DNA of 64,000 nucleotides. Source: Streptomyces sp. BK340. GTDB lineage: Bacteria; Actinomycetota; Actinomycetes; Streptomycetales; Streptomycetaceae. Under the pieces are notes generated by a model. That model was not told where the DNA came from and made no database searches. It saw nothing but the letters and a program-made list of their open reading frames with translations. Made by a program: the position numbers and the translations under genes. Where the stretch lies: contig NZ_VISR01000001.1 of the NCBI RefSeq assembly GCF_007827595.1, positions 1-64,000 on the forward strand. Reading direction: 5' to 3'. Positions 8,377 to 17,223 of the stretch are shown here, piece after piece. How positions within the stretch are numbered: position 1 is the stretch's first letter; each line of letters opens with the position of its first letter.

Positions 8377-9538
8377 CGGGGACCTCCAGCTCGATCGTGG
8401 TGCCCTTGCCGGGCGCCGATTCCACGGTCAGCGTGCCGCCGACGCCACTGGCCCGGTCCCGCATCGAGACCAGGCCCAGGTGCCGGCCGGCGCTGCGGAC
8501 CGACTGCGGGTCGAAGCCGCTGCCGTCGTCGCTGACGCGCAGCACGGCTCCGCCGCCGCGCCGGTCCACGCGCACGCCGACGTGCTCGGCGCCCGAGTGC
8601 CGCAGGGCGTTGTGCAGGGCCTCCTGGGCGACCCTGAGCAGGGCCTCCTCCTGGGCGGCCGGCAGGGCGCGGAAGCCGTTGCTGTCGAAGGTGACGCACG
8701 CGCTGTGGGCGCGGTCGAGGACCTGTATCTGGGTGCGCAGGGTGGCGATCAGGCCGTCCTCGTCCAGGGCGGCGGGGCGCAGCTCCACCACGGCGGCGCG
8801 CAGTTCGTCGGCGGCCTCGGCGGCGAGCGCGGCGACCTGGTGCAGCTCGCCCTTGGCGCGGGCGGGGTCGCGGTCGATCAGCGCGGCCGCGGCCTGGGCG
8901 GTCAGGCGCAGGGAGAAGAGCTTCTGACTGACCGCGTCGTGCAGCTCGTGGGCCAGGCGGGAGCGCTCCTCGGCGATGGTCAGTTCACGGCTGCGCTCGT
9001 AGAGGCGGGCGTTGGTGAGGGCGATCGCGGCGTGCTGGGCGAGGATGGAGAGCAGTGCCTCGTCCTCCTCGGTGAAGCCGCAGCCGCCGAGAGGCTTGGG
9101 GCGCGGGGGGTGTCCCCCCGCAGAGCGCAGCTTGTTGGCAAGGAACAGGGCGCCGATGACCTCGTCGCCGTCCCTGATCGGCAGGCCCAGGAAGTCGGAC
9201 ATGTCCGGGTGGGCGGACGGCCAGCCCTCGAAGCGCGGGTCCTTGCGCACGTCGGCGAGGCGCTCGGGCCGGGCCTCCTGCAGCATCGCGGCGAGGATGC
9301 CGTGCTGGCGGGGCAGCGGGCCGATGGTCTTCCACTGGGCGTCGCTGACGCCGTCGACGACGAACTGGGCGAAGCCGCCGTGGTCGTCGGGGACGCCGAG
9401 CGCGGCGTACTGCGCGTCCAGCAGCTCGCGGGCGGAGGCGACGATCGTCTTGAGGACGTCGCGCACCTCCAGATGCCTGCTCATGGCCAGCAGCGCGGAG
9501 CTGACCGCGGCGAGGCCGGACCGGGGGCCTTGACTCAT
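8369..9538 (-). CDS. GAF-domain sensor histidine kinase (HisKA_3 type)
   Basis: A 389-residue soluble kinase. An N-terminal GAF domain (about residues 20-175, with LLDAQYAALGV and FLGLPIRDGDEVIGALFLAN) precedes the HisKA_3 dimerisation helix with phospho-acceptor His in RSRLAHELHDAVSQKLFSL (near residue 200). The HATPase domain has EALHNALRHSGA and DDGSGFD. There is no transmembrane segment, so it senses a cytoplasmic or diffusible signal; heme or redox sensing is possible by analogy with DevS-like kinases but not shown. It overlaps the cognate regulator gene by 8 bp. The GAF loop near residues 138-150 (SAGGHPPRPKPLGG) appears to be encoded by an inserted repeat (9086-9127). Confidence 0.93.
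   Translation of the reverse strand: MSQGPRSGLAAVSSALLAMSRHLEVRDVLKTIVASARELLDAQYAALGVPDDHGGFAQFVVDGVSDAQWKTIGPLPRQHGILAAMLQEARPERLADVRKDPRFEGWPSAHPDMSDFLGLPIRDGDEVIGALFLANKLRSAGGHPPRPKPLGGCGFTEEDEALLSILAQHAAIALTNARLYERSRELTIAEERSRLAHELHDAVSQKLFSLRLTAQAAAALIDRDPARAKGELHQVAALAAEAADELRAAVVELRPAALDEDGLIATLRTQIQVLDRAHSACVTFDSNGFRALPAAQEEALLRVAQEALHNALRHSGAEHVGVRVDRRGGGAVLRVSDDGSGFDPQSVRSAGRHLGLVSMRDRASGVGGTLTVESAPGKGTTIELEVPGG
9086..9127. repeat. GC-rich palindromic repeat inserted in the histidine kinase coding sequence
   Basis: GCCGAGAGGCTTGGGGCG is followed by a run of G, TGT, then CCCCCCGC, inside the GAF domain. The composition (GAGAGGCTTGGGG next to a G/C-tract hairpin) resembles small repeats seen many times in Streptomyces genomes. 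The length keeps the reading frame and adds about 14 Pro/Gly-rich residues. Confidence 0.5.
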
Positions 9539-9767
9539 GTCCTCACGGTACCGGCGCGGTGTGACAGCGCGGATCGGACCGGTGACCGCCGGGTCCGGTC
9601 CGATGGACCTAGGACCGGTGAGGTAGGTCTCCGGCCCCGCGACGTGCGGCGTACGTCGAAGGACCCCGCCGTATTGCGGCCCGCGTCCGAGGCGGTGCGG
9701 GGGGTGCCGTTCCTACGTTGTGGTCACCGCTCCGACGAGGGCGGCAAGCGACGAGGGGACGGTTGTC

Positions 9768-10463
9768 ATGCCGGTAGCGATCATCACGGGGGCCTCCAAG
9801 GGGCTGGGGCGGGCACTCGCCGAGGCGCTGGCCGCGCGGGGCTGGGACCTGGTGCTCGACGCCCGCGGCGCGGGGCCCCTGGAGCAGGCCGCCGAGGCGG
9901 CCGCCGGGCACGGTGCCCGGGTGGAGGCGCTGCCCGGGGACGTCACGGACGCCGGGCACCGGGCCGAGCTGGTGGCCGCCGCGCGGAAGCTGGGCGGTGT
10001 CGACCTGGTGGTGAGCAACGCGTCCGCGCTGGGTGCCGAGCCGCTGGTGCGGCTGGCGGAGCTGCCCCTCGCGGGGCTGCGGCGGGCGCTGGAGGTGAAC
10101 GTGGTGGCGGCGCTGGGCCTGGTCCAGGAGGCGCTGCCACTGCTGCGGGAGTCGCCGGCGGGCGCGGTCGTAGCGGTCAGCTCGGACGCGGCGGCGGAGG
10201 CGTACGAGACGTGGGGCGGCTACGGCGCCTCCAAGGCGGCCCTGGACCAGCTCGCCGCCGTGCTCGGCGCGGAGGAACCGGGGCTGCGGGTGTGGGCGGT
10301 GGACCCCGGGGACATGGCGACGGATCTGTACGCGGCGGCCGTACCGGACGACGACGAACCACGCCCGGCCCCCGGCAGCGTCGTACCGGCGTTCCTGCGG
10401 CTGCTGGACGAGCGGCCGGCGAGCGGGCGCTGTGCGGCGCCGGCCCTGGCGGAGGGGCGATGA
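9768..10463 (+). CDS. Short-chain dehydrogenase/reductase
   Basis: A 231-residue NAD(P)-binding Rossmann enzyme. The cofactor motif is ITGASKGLGRALAEAL at the N-terminus, NAS at about residue 84, the catalytic Ser in VAVSSDAAAEAY, and Tyr-Lys in YGASKAALDQL. The late DPGDMAT segment is typical of classical SDRs. Start at 9768 follows GAGGGGAC and opens directly on the first beta strand. An upstream in-frame GTG has no support. The stop overlaps the next gene's ATG (ATGA), so the SDR and the QueA-like enzyme are translationally coupled. The substrate is unknown. Confidence 0.9.
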   Translation: MPVAIITGASKGLGRALAEALAARGWDLVLDARGAGPLEQAAEAAAGHGARVEALPGDVTDAGHRAELVAAARKLGGVDLVVSNASALGAEPLVRLAELPLAGLRRALEVNVVAALGLVQEALPLLRESPAGAVVAVSSDAAAEAYETWGGYGASKAALDQLAAVLGAEEPGLRVWAVDPGDMATDLYAAAVPDDDEPRPAPGSVVPAFLRLLDERPASGRCAAPALAEGR

Positions 10464-11557
10464 CCATCGCGGTGAAGGTGCCCGAGGAGCTGTCGGCGCG
10501 GGTGCCGGCCGAGCAGCGCGGGCCCGGTCTGGACCGGGACGACGTACGGCTGCTGGTGTCGCGCGGCACGGAGGTGACGCACCACGTGTTCGCCGAGCTG
10601 CCGCGGCTGCTGCGGGCGGGGGACCTGCTGGTGGTGAACACCTCGCCCACACTGGCCGCCGCGGTGGACGGGCGGATCGGGCACGCGAACGTGGTGGTGC
10701 ACTTCTCCACGTGCGGGGACGACGGGCGGTGGGCGGTCGAGCTGCGGGATCCGGACGGGAGGGGCAGTACGCGCGCGCGTGGCGAAAGGGGGGCGGCAGG
10801 GACCGCGGAGAGAGAGGTGCGGCTGCCGGGCGGGGCCCGGCTGGTGCTGGAGGAGCCGCTGAGCGGGCGGAGTGAGCGGCTGTGGTGGGCGCGGGTGTCC
10901 GGGGCGGAGGTCCTCCGGGTGCTGGGGGAGCACGGGCGGCCCATCCGTTACTCCTATACGGAGCGGGACCAGCCGCTGTCCGTCTATCAGACGGTGTTCG
11001 CGCTGCCCTCGCCGGACGGGACGGGCAGCGCGGAGATGCCGAGTGCGGCGCGGCCCTTCACCGCGCGGCTGGTGGCGGAGCTGGTGAGCCGTGGGGTGCA
11101 GTTCGCGCCGGTCACTCTGCACACGGGGGTGGCGTCGGCGGAGGCGCACGAGCCGCCGTACCCGGAGCGGTTCGCGGTACCTGCGGCGTCGGCGCGGCTG
11201 ATCAATGCGGTGAGGGCCGGTGGCCGGCGGGTGATCGCGGTGGGGACGACGGCCGTGCGGGCCGTGGAGTCGGCGACCGGGCCGGACGGGGTGGTGCGGG
11301 CGGCCGGGGGCTGGACCGATCTGGTGGTCACGCCCGAGCGGGGGGTACGCGTGGTCGACGGACTGCTGACCGGGCTGCACGAGCCGGAGGCCTCGCATCT
11401 GCTGATGCTGGAGGCGGTCGCGGGGCGGGCCGCGGTCGACCGCGCGTACGAGGAGGCGCTGCGCGGGCTCTACCTGTGGCACGAGTTCGGGGACGTCCAC
11501 CTCATCCTCCCGGAGGAGGATCCTCACACAGAGCGTTGCGACGGCAACTCCTGGTGA
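10460..11557 (+). CDS. QueA-like S-adenosylmethionine:tRNA ribosyltransferase-isomerase
   Basis: A 365-residue protein matching the QueA family across its length: VSRGTEVTHHVFAELPRLLRAGDLLVVNTS near the N-terminus, QFAPVTLHTG, then AHEPPYPERF, and TTAVRAVES. QueA transfers and isomerises the ribosyl part of SAM onto preQ1-modified tRNA to give epoxyqueuosine. No other queuosine gene (queC, queD, queE, tgt, queG) lies in the window. An Arg/Gly-rich linker near residues 100-115 looks like an insertion. ATG overlaps the SDR stop codon. It could be a true QueA or a paralogue acting on another substrate together with the SDR. The family call is strong, the role uncertain. Confidence 0.82.
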   Translation: MTIAVKVPEELSARVPAEQRGPGLDRDDVRLLVSRGTEVTHHVFAELPRLLRAGDLLVVNTSPTLAAAVDGRIGHANVVVHFSTCGDDGRWAVELRDPDGRGSTRARGERGAAGTAEREVRLPGGARLVLEEPLSGRSERLWWARVSGAEVLRVLGEHGRPIRYSYTERDQPLSVYQTVFALPSPDGTGSAEMPSAARPFTARLVAELVSRGVQFAPVTLHTGVASAEAHEPPYPERFAVPAASARLINAVRAGGRRVIAVGTTAVRAVESATGPDGVVRAAGGWTDLVVTPERGVRVVDGLLTGLHEPEASHLLMLEAVAGRAAVDRAYEEALRGLYLWHEFGDVHLILPEEDPHTERCDGNSW

Positions 11558-11854
11558 GACCGCTACGCCTCCGATGTGAGCCCGCACATAGGGCACACAT
11601 CACGTACGAACGGACATAGGAGATATAGCCTCCCGGCACGAACGGGGCAGACGTTCCAGTCTGTCCCGTTTTGCCCTTCCCCGATCCACTACCGGGGATC
11701 GTACGTCACACCTTTGCCACGGGATTTTGCGGCCGCTAAGAATTGCTCCCGTCGCTCAGCGCTGCGGGGTTCCCCCACAGCGTTCGTGCAGGAGGAGCAG
11801 GTTCTTCCGACGGTCACAGAGCGACCTCCGCGCTATCCGAAGAGGTCCATCAGC
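11558..11854 (+). other. Long leader upstream of the lytic transglycosylase gene
   Basis: 297 bp without a convincing gene. It includes CCCCGATCCACTACCGGGGATCG, a CCCCG/CGGGG hairpin at about 11682-11702, and a second stem GCTGCGGGG/CCCCCACAGC at about 11761-11781. Cell-wall hydrolase genes in Streptomyces often carry a long structured 5' leader. I looked for the conserved c-di-AMP (ydaO) riboswitch core and did not find it, so I only record the structure. Confidence 0.4.
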
Positions 11855-12598
11855 ATGCCCAAGAACATCCTCACCCGTGGTCATAGTCGCTCGCTGACCA
11901 AGCAGCACAAGATCGCCATCGCCGGTGTCGGCGTCCTCGGTGTCGCCGCTCTCGCCTTCTCGGCCGTCCCCAGCAGCGCCGAGACCATCACCGCCGGTGC
12001 CCCGGCGCAGGCGCCGCAGGTGGCCGCCCAGCCGGTCAAGGTCGTCAAGGGCACGCTCACCAGCCAGCTCGCCACGGACACCGTCAAGCTCGACGCCTTC
12101 GCCGCCAAGCAGAAGGCCGCGGTCGACGCCGCCGCCAGGGCGAAGGCCGAGGCCGCTGCGAAGCAGAAGGCCGCCGCCGAGGCCGTCAAGAAGGCCGCCC
12201 AGGAGCGCGTCGCCAAGGAGGCCGCGAGCCGTTCCGCGCAGCGCCCCCAGATCCAGCTGGTCGCCGCGAAGACCTACGCGAACAACCTCGACGGCTGGAT
12301 CCGCCAGGCCCTGGACATCATGAAGGCCAAGGGCATCCCGGGCAGCTACAACGGCCTGCACAAGAACATCATGCGGGAGTCCTCCGGCAACCCCATGGCC
12401 ATCAACAACTGGGACATCAACGCGATCAACGGCATCCCGTCGAAGGGCCTGCTGCAGGTCATCCCGCCGACCTTCAACGCGTACCACGTCGCCGGCACCT
12501 CGTGGGACATCTACAACCCGGTCGCCAACATCACCGCCGCCGCCAACTACGCGGCCGACAAGTACGGCTCGATCGACAACGTCAACAGCGCGTACTGA
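11855..12598 (+). CDS. Secreted lytic transglycosylase (SLT domain)
   Basis: A 247-residue exported peptidoglycan hydrolase. The N-terminus (residues 1-44) has basic residues followed by IAIAGVGVLGVAALAFSAV and an AETI cleavage region. An Ala/Lys-rich coiled coil runs through residues 70-135. The C-terminal SLT fold follows from about residue 150: catalytic Glu in NIMRESSGNPMAINNWD, KGLLQVIPPTF, and NYAADKYGSI. Such enzymes cleave the MurNAc-GlcNAc bond and remodel the wall during growth or germination. The start at 11855 opens on the signal peptide; the frame extends 93 codons upstream but looks non-coding. Confidence 0.9.
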   Translation: MPKNILTRGHSRSLTKQHKIAIAGVGVLGVAALAFSAVPSSAETITAGAPAQAPQVAAQPVKVVKGTLTSQLATDTVKLDAFAAKQKAAVDAAARAKAEAAAKQKAAAEAVKKAAQERVAKEAASRSAQRPQIQLVAAKTYANNLDGWIRQALDIMKAKGIPGSYNGLHKNIMRESSGNPMAINNWDINAINGIPSKGLLQVIPPTFNAYHVAGTSWDIYNPVANITAAANYAADKYGSIDNVNSAY

Positions 12599-12627
12599 GG
12601 CAGCGCGGACCTCTGACGACGCAACGC

Positions 12628-12664
12628 CGAAGGGCGGCACCCCGTGAGGGGGTGCCGCCCTTCG
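12628..12664. terminator. Bidirectional terminator
   Basis: CGAAGGGCGGCACCCC pairs with GGGGTGCCGCCCTTCG (16 bp, loop about 5 nt), midway between the convergent transglycosylase and FHA-ABC genes. It lies 30 bp after one stop and 17 bp before the other. There is no U tail, but the stem is strong and perfectly placed. Confidence 0.8.
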
Positions 12665-12680
12665 CGTCGTACGGGCGCGG

Positions 12681-15239
12681 TTACTTCCGCATGACCTCCG
12701 GCTCGTGCCGGCGCAGGAAGCGGGCGACGAAGAAGCCGCAGACCACACCGAGAACGATCAGCGCGAACATGTCCAGGCCCCAGGCCGAGGCCTCGTGGTT
12801 CCACAGCGGGTCCGTGCTGCTCGGGTCGTCGGTGTTCGGCGCGATGTTGTTGAAGTCCAGCGTGGCGCCCGCGGCGGCCACCGCCCAGCGCGACGGCATC
12901 AGGTACGAGAACTCGTTGACGCCGAGGGTGCCGTGCAGGGTGAAGAGGCAGCCGGTGAAGACGACCTGGATGATCGCGAACATCACCAGCAGCGGCATGG
13001 TCTTCTCGGCGGTCTTCACCAGCGAGGAGATCACCAGGCCGAACATCATCGAGGTGAAGCCGAGCGCCATGATCGGCAGGCACAGCTCGAACAGCGTCGA
13101 GCTGCCCAGGACGAGCCCCTTGTCCGGGATCTCACGGCTGGAGAAGCCGATCAGGCCGACCATCAGGCCCTGGAGCACGGTGACCGCACCCAGGACGACC
13201 ACCTTCGACATCAGGTAGGCCGACCGGGACAGGCCGGTCGCGCGCTCCCGCTCGTAGATGACCCGTTCCTTGATCAGCTCACGCACCGAGTTGGCCGCAC
13301 CGGCGAAGCACGCACCGACCGCGAGGATCAGCAGCACCGTGGTGGCCGTGCCGTTCGGGACGTGCGCGCCGGTGCGCGGGTTGACCGCCGCATTCACCAG
13401 CAGGCCCCGGTTGTGGTCGATCAGCAGGCTGACCGCGCCGAGCACCGCCGGCAGGATCACCGTCAGCGCCAGGAATCCCTTGTCGGAGGCGATGACCGCC
13501 ACGTACCGCCGGATCAGGGTCATCAGCTGCGAACCCCAGCCCTGCGGCTTGGGCGGCTTCATCGCCTGCGGCGGAGGCATGTGTACGGACTGCGGGGCCA
13601 CGGCGTCGATGTCCGCGGCGTACATCTGGTAGTGCTGCGAGCCCTTCCAGCGGCCCGCCCAGTCGTAGTCGCGGTAGTTCTCGAAGGCGGAGAAGACGTC
13701 GGCCCAGGTGTCGTAGCCGAAGAAGTTCAGCGCCTCCTCCGGCGGGCCGAAGTAGGCCACCGAACCGCCGGGCGCCATCACCAGGAGCTTGTCGCAGATC
13801 GCCAGCTCCGCCACGGAGTGGGTGACCACGAGGACCGTGCGGCCGTCGTCGGCCAGGCCCCGCAGCAGCTGCATGACGTCGCGGTCCATGCCCGGGTCGA
13901 GGCCCGAGGTCGGCTCGTCCAGGAAGATCAGCGACGGCTTGGTGAGCAGCTCCAGGGCCACCGAGACACGCTTGCGCTGGCCACCGGAGAGGGACGTGAC
14001 CTTCTTGTCCTTGTGGATGTCGAGCTTCAGCTCGCGCAGCACCTCGTCGATGCGGGCGTCGCGCTCCTGGGCCGTGGTGTCGGCGGGGAAGCGCAGCTTG
14101 GCCGCGTACTTGAGGGCCTTCTTGACGGTCAGCTCCTTGTGCAGGATGTCGTCCTGCGGGACCAGACCGATGCGCTGGCGCAGCTCTGCGAACTGCTTGT
14201 AGAGGTTGCGGTTGTCGTACAGCACCTCGCCCTGGTTGGCGGGCCGGTAGCCGGTCAGCGCCTTGAGCAGGGTCGACTTGCCGGAACCGGACGGGCCGAT
14301 GACCGCGATCAGCGACTTCTCCGGGACGCCGAAGGAGACGTCCTTCAGGATCTGCTTGCCGCCGTCGACCGTGACGGTCAGGTGGCGCGCGGAGAAGGAG
14401 ACCTCACCGGTGTCGACGAACTCCTCGAGGCGGTCGCCGACGATGCGGAAGGTCGAGTGGCCGACGCCGACGATGTCGTTCGGGCCCAGCTGTACCGAGC
14501 CGCCCTTGGCTATCGGCTGGCCGTTGACATAGGTGCCGTTGTGCGAGCCCAGGTCACGGATCTCGAAGCGGCCACCGGGCATCGAGTGGAACTCGGCGTG
14601 GTGGCGGGAGACCTGCAGGTCGGAGACGACCAGCTCGTTCTCCAGCGCACGACCGATGCGCATCACGTTGCCGATGGCGAACTGGTGGAACGTCGTGGGG
14701 CTGCGGTCGCCGTGGACCGGCGGCGCCCCCGCGCCGCCACCGGGCACCTTCTGCGCGTACTGCTCGGCCGGTGCGCCCTGCTGCTGCGGGATCGGCGCGG
14801 CCTGCTGCGGCTGCTGCCAGCCGGCCTGCGCGGCCTGTTGCTGCGGCTGCTGCTCCGGAGCCTGCTGCACCCAGCCGGCCCCCGCCCCCTGGGCGGCGTA
14901 CGGCGCGGCCTGCTGCTGAGGCTGAGCCGCAGCGGCGGCGCCGGACAGGTTCAGGCGTGGTCCGTCGGTGGCGTTGCCGAGGTGCACCGCCGAGCCCGGG
15001 CCGATCTCCGTCTGGCTGATCCGCCCGCCCTGTACGAAGGTGCCGTTGGTGCTGCCGTGGTCCTCGATGACCCAACTGCGGCCGTTGAAGCTGACCGTGG
15101 CGTGACGCCAGGAGACCCTGGCGTCGTCGAAGACGATGTCACCCTGCGGATCGCGTCCGAGGGTGTAGGACCTGGACGAATCGAGCGTCCAGGTCTGTCC
15201 GTTTGTTTCCAGTACGAGTTCCGGCACTCCATGCCCCAC
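12681..15239 (-). CDS. FHA-FHA-ABCG type ABC transporter (fused ATPase and permease)
   Basis: An 852-residue protein with four parts. A first FHA domain (residues 1-95; YTLGRDPQGDIVF, RVSWRHATV, DHGSTNGTFV) is followed by a Gln/Pro/Ala-rich linker to about residue 180. A second FHA (MRIGRALENELVVSD, LGSHNGTYVNG) comes next. The ABC ATPase (Walker A IGPSGSGKSTLLKAL near residue 318, signature LSGGQRKRVSVAL, Walker B LIFLDEPTSGLD) precedes an ABC2-type permease domain with about six helices (residues 590-830). FHA domains bind phosphothreonine, so the exporter is probably controlled by Ser/Thr protein kinases, as for Mycobacterium Rv1747. The start is GTG at 15239 with GGGGG upstream; a second GTG four codons on is possible. 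Confidence 0.93.
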   Translation of the reverse strand: MGHGVPELVLETNGQTWTLDSSRSYTLGRDPQGDIVFDDARVSWRHATVSFNGRSWVIEDHGSTNGTFVQGGRISQTEIGPGSAVHLGNATDGPRLNLSGAAAAAQPQQQAAPYAAQGAGAGWVQQAPEQQPQQQAAQAGWQQPQQAAPIPQQQGAPAEQYAQKVPGGGAGAPPVHGDRSPTTFHQFAIGNVMRIGRALENELVVSDLQVSRHHAEFHSMPGGRFEIRDLGSHNGTYVNGQPIAKGGSVQLGPNDIVGVGHSTFRIVGDRLEEFVDTGEVSFSARHLTVTVDGGKQILKDVSFGVPEKSLIAVIGPSGSGKSTLLKALTGYRPANQGEVLYDNRNLYKQFAELRQRIGLVPQDDILHKELTVKKALKYAAKLRFPADTTAQERDARIDEVLRELKLDIHKDKKVTSLSGGQRKRVSVALELLTKPSLIFLDEPTSGLDPGMDRDVMQLLRGLADDGRTVLVVTHSVAELAICDKLLVMAPGGSVAYFGPPEEALNFFGYDTWADVFSAFENYRDYDWAGRWKGSQHYQMYAADIDAVAPQSVHMPPPQAMKPPKPQGWGSQLMTLIRRYVAVIASDKGFLALTVILPAVLGAVSLLIDHNRGLLVNAAVNPRTGAHVPNGTATTVLLILAVGACFAGAANSVRELIKERVIYERERATGLSRSAYLMSKVVVLGAVTVLQGLMVGLIGFSSREIPDKGLVLGSSTLFELCLPIMALGFTSMMFGLVISSLVKTAEKTMPLLVMFAIIQVVFTGCLFTLHGTLGVNEFSYLMPSRWAVAAAGATLDFNNIAPNTDDPSSTDPLWNHEASAWGLDMFALIVLGVVCGFFVARFLRRHEPEVMRK

Positions 15240-15468
15240 TGAGTTGTCCCCCGAGTTACCCCCATCACAGGGAGTCTAGGGATGTCGAACATCGTGGGGA
15301 ACTATTTCAGGCGGGGCCCCATGACCGAAAGTCGGGCCTTGTGGAGGGCGCCCGTACGCGCTTCAACTCGCCCCGTTGACGGGGTTGAAACCGGGCCGGA
15401 GAGTGGTAATCCCCCGCGAGGGGGACACGCGCGGCTCCGGTGCCGCGCCGCGGATCGGGGGGTCTGCC

Positions 15469-17223
15469 ATGAGCGCTGCCACGAGCGTCGAGACCGCACG
15501 GCACGGCACCTCGCTGCCGTGGACGGACATCCTGCTGTCCGCGATCGCCGCTGTCAGCTGGGCGTTGATAGGGATGGCCGGCACGGCCGCGCTCGGACTG
15601 CATCTGCTGCAGGCGGACGCGGCGGGCTCACTGGGCCCCATGACGGCTGCAGTTGTGGCGCTCGGGGCGGGTGGTTCGGTCTCACCGTCGGGCGATGTGT
15701 CCGCTTTCGGACTGAAGGGCGCCGAGGCCCACACGGCCGTCGAGATCACGCCACTGGGGGTGAGCCTGGTCGGCGCCCTGCTGCTGTCGTGGTTCTTCCT
15801 ACGCTCCCTGCGCACGGCGGGAGTTGTGATCGCGCCGTCCGAACTCCTCGCGCGCGCGGGCGCGGTGGTCGCCCTCTTCGTGGCCACGCTGGGCGGGCTG
15901 GCGTGGGCCGGGCACGACGTCATCACGATCGACGGCGGCTCGCTCGGTCTGGACAGGCTGCCCGGCGGGGGCGGCAAGGGGGGCGGCCTGCGCATCCCCG
16001 GTCTGGGGGACATCGGCGGGCTGCTGCCCGACCGGATCGGCGATCTGATCCATGCGAAGGCCGCCGTCGGTTTCACCGTGGACACCGCGCCCACCCTTCT
16101 CGGCGGCCTCTGCTGGTCCGCCGGAATCCTGCTGATCGCCCTGCTCGCCTCCCGGCGCACTCCCCTGCCGCCCGGCTGGGACGCCGTGCACCGGGTCGTG
16201 CGACCGGTCGTGTCGGCGCTCGTCACCGTGCTGCTGACGGCCGTGGCCGCCGGGCTCGCGGCGGCGGTGTACGCGGCGATCGGCGACGACCATCCGCGCC
16301 GGATCGCGGGCGCGGCCCTGCTGGGCGCCCCGAACGGGGTGTGGCTGGGCGTCCCGGTCGGCCTGTTCGTCCCGTGGGACGGCAAGGCCACCGGCGCACT
16401 GCGCACCGTGCTGCCCCACCCTCTCGACCAGCTTCTGAGCGCGCACTCCGACCAGCCCGTCACGGTGGGCCGGCTGGCCGGGCTGGACGGGCGGGTGTGG
16501 CTGCTCGTGGTCGCGACGGCGCTGATGATGCTGCTGGCCGGGGTACTGACGGCGGTACGGACGCCGCTGCCCGGACCGGTCGGTGCGGCGGGGTTCGCCG
16601 GCCGCTGCGCCCTGCGGCTCGGCATCGCGACCGCGCTCGCCCTGCCCCTGCTCGCCTGGCTGGCCGATGTCTCGGTGGACGCCTCACTGTCCGTGCTGGG
16701 CTTCGACGCCTTCGGCGCGGGCATCGAGCTGCACAGCCACCTGGGTATGGCGCTGCTCCTGGGCGCTGTGTGGGGTGCGGGGGCCGGGGCGGCCGGCGCG
16801 CTGCTCGCCCTGGTGGCGGGGGCCGCGGGGGCTCGGGCGGTGGGGCCGGGGCGGGGTGCGGTGCCCAGTGGGGCACGGGGCGGGGATCCGGGGTACGGCG
16901 GTGCGTCCGGGCGCGCTGCGTACGACCGTGGCGACGGGGCCGGACCGTACGCGCCGGGCAGGCCGTACCGGCCCCCGAACCCGGACACGAACCCCTATCT
17001 CCAGGTGCCGGAGCGGTTCCGGAAGGAGCCCGAGGACGGACGGCCCCGGTCGAGCGGGGACGACGTGTACGGCGCCCCGACCGTGGCCCGCCCCCTCGGC
17101 CCGCTTCCTCCCGCGCCCCGCGGCCGTCCCGGCGCGCGCCCGCGCGATCGCGCGCCGGGACCTGAGGACGAGGGGCCGCCGCCCCCTGGGCCGCCGCCTC
17201 CGCCCGGCAGACCCAGGAGGTGA
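15469..17223 (+). CDS. Streptophobe-family multipass membrane protein
   Basis: A 584-residue integral membrane protein. About ten hydrophobic segments span residues 20-450 (for example LLSAIAAVSWALIGMAGTA and LLVVATALMMLLAGVLTAV), interrupted by Gly-rich extracytoplasmic stretches. The cytoplasmic tail (about residues 470-584) is Pro/Arg/Gly-rich and disordered, ending PPPPGPPPPPGRPRR. The name is the one used for this Streptomyces-restricted family; its function is unknown. The start at 15469 has GGGGGG 8 bp upstream and removes a non-hydrophobic extension. It is divergent from the FHA-ABC transporter across a 229-bp region. Possible roles include transport or a sporulation-envelope function, neither shown. 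Confidence 0.82.
   Translation: MSAATSVETARHGTSLPWTDILLSAIAAVSWALIGMAGTAALGLHLLQADAAGSLGPMTAAVVALGAGGSVSPSGDVSAFGLKGAEAHTAVEITPLGVSLVGALLLSWFFLRSLRTAGVVIAPSELLARAGAVVALFVATLGGLAWAGHDVITIDGGSLGLDRLPGGGGKGGGLRIPGLGDIGGLLPDRIGDLIHAKAAVGFTVDTAPTLLGGLCWSAGILLIALLASRRTPLPPGWDAVHRVVRPVVSALVTVLLTAVAAGLAAAVYAAIGDDHPRRIAGAALLGAPNGVWLGVPVGLFVPWDGKATGALRTVLPHPLDQLLSAHSDQPVTVGRLAGLDGRVWLLVVATALMMLLAGVLTAVRTPLPGPVGAAGFAGRCALRLGIATALALPLLAWLADVSVDASLSVLGFDAFGAGIELHSHLGMALLLGAVWGAGAGAAGALLALVAGAAGARAVGPGRGAVPSGARGGDPGYGGASGRAAYDRGDGAGPYAPGRPYRPPNPDTNPYLQVPERFRKEPEDGRPRSSGDDVYGAPTVARPLGPLPPAPRGRPGARPRDRAPGPEDEGPPPPGPPPPPGRPRR

Noticed and set aside
8102..11557. Very long plus-strand open frame (1151 codons) through the two-component genes
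   Set aside because: Only its last 365 codons are the QueA-like gene. The rest is antisense or out of frame to the kinase, regulator and SDR, a common effect of high third-position GC.
11558..11854. c-di-AMP (ydaO-type) riboswitch before the lytic transglycosylase
   Set aside because: Such riboswitches often precede Streptomyces wall hydrolases, but I could not find the conserved core sequences, so only an unspecified structured leader is reported.
12705..15242. 845-codon plus-strand frame opposite the FHA-ABC gene
   Set aside because: It is the antisense shadow of a gene with clear FHA, Walker and LSGGQ motifs, and its translation is Arg/Val/Asp-biased with no family motif.
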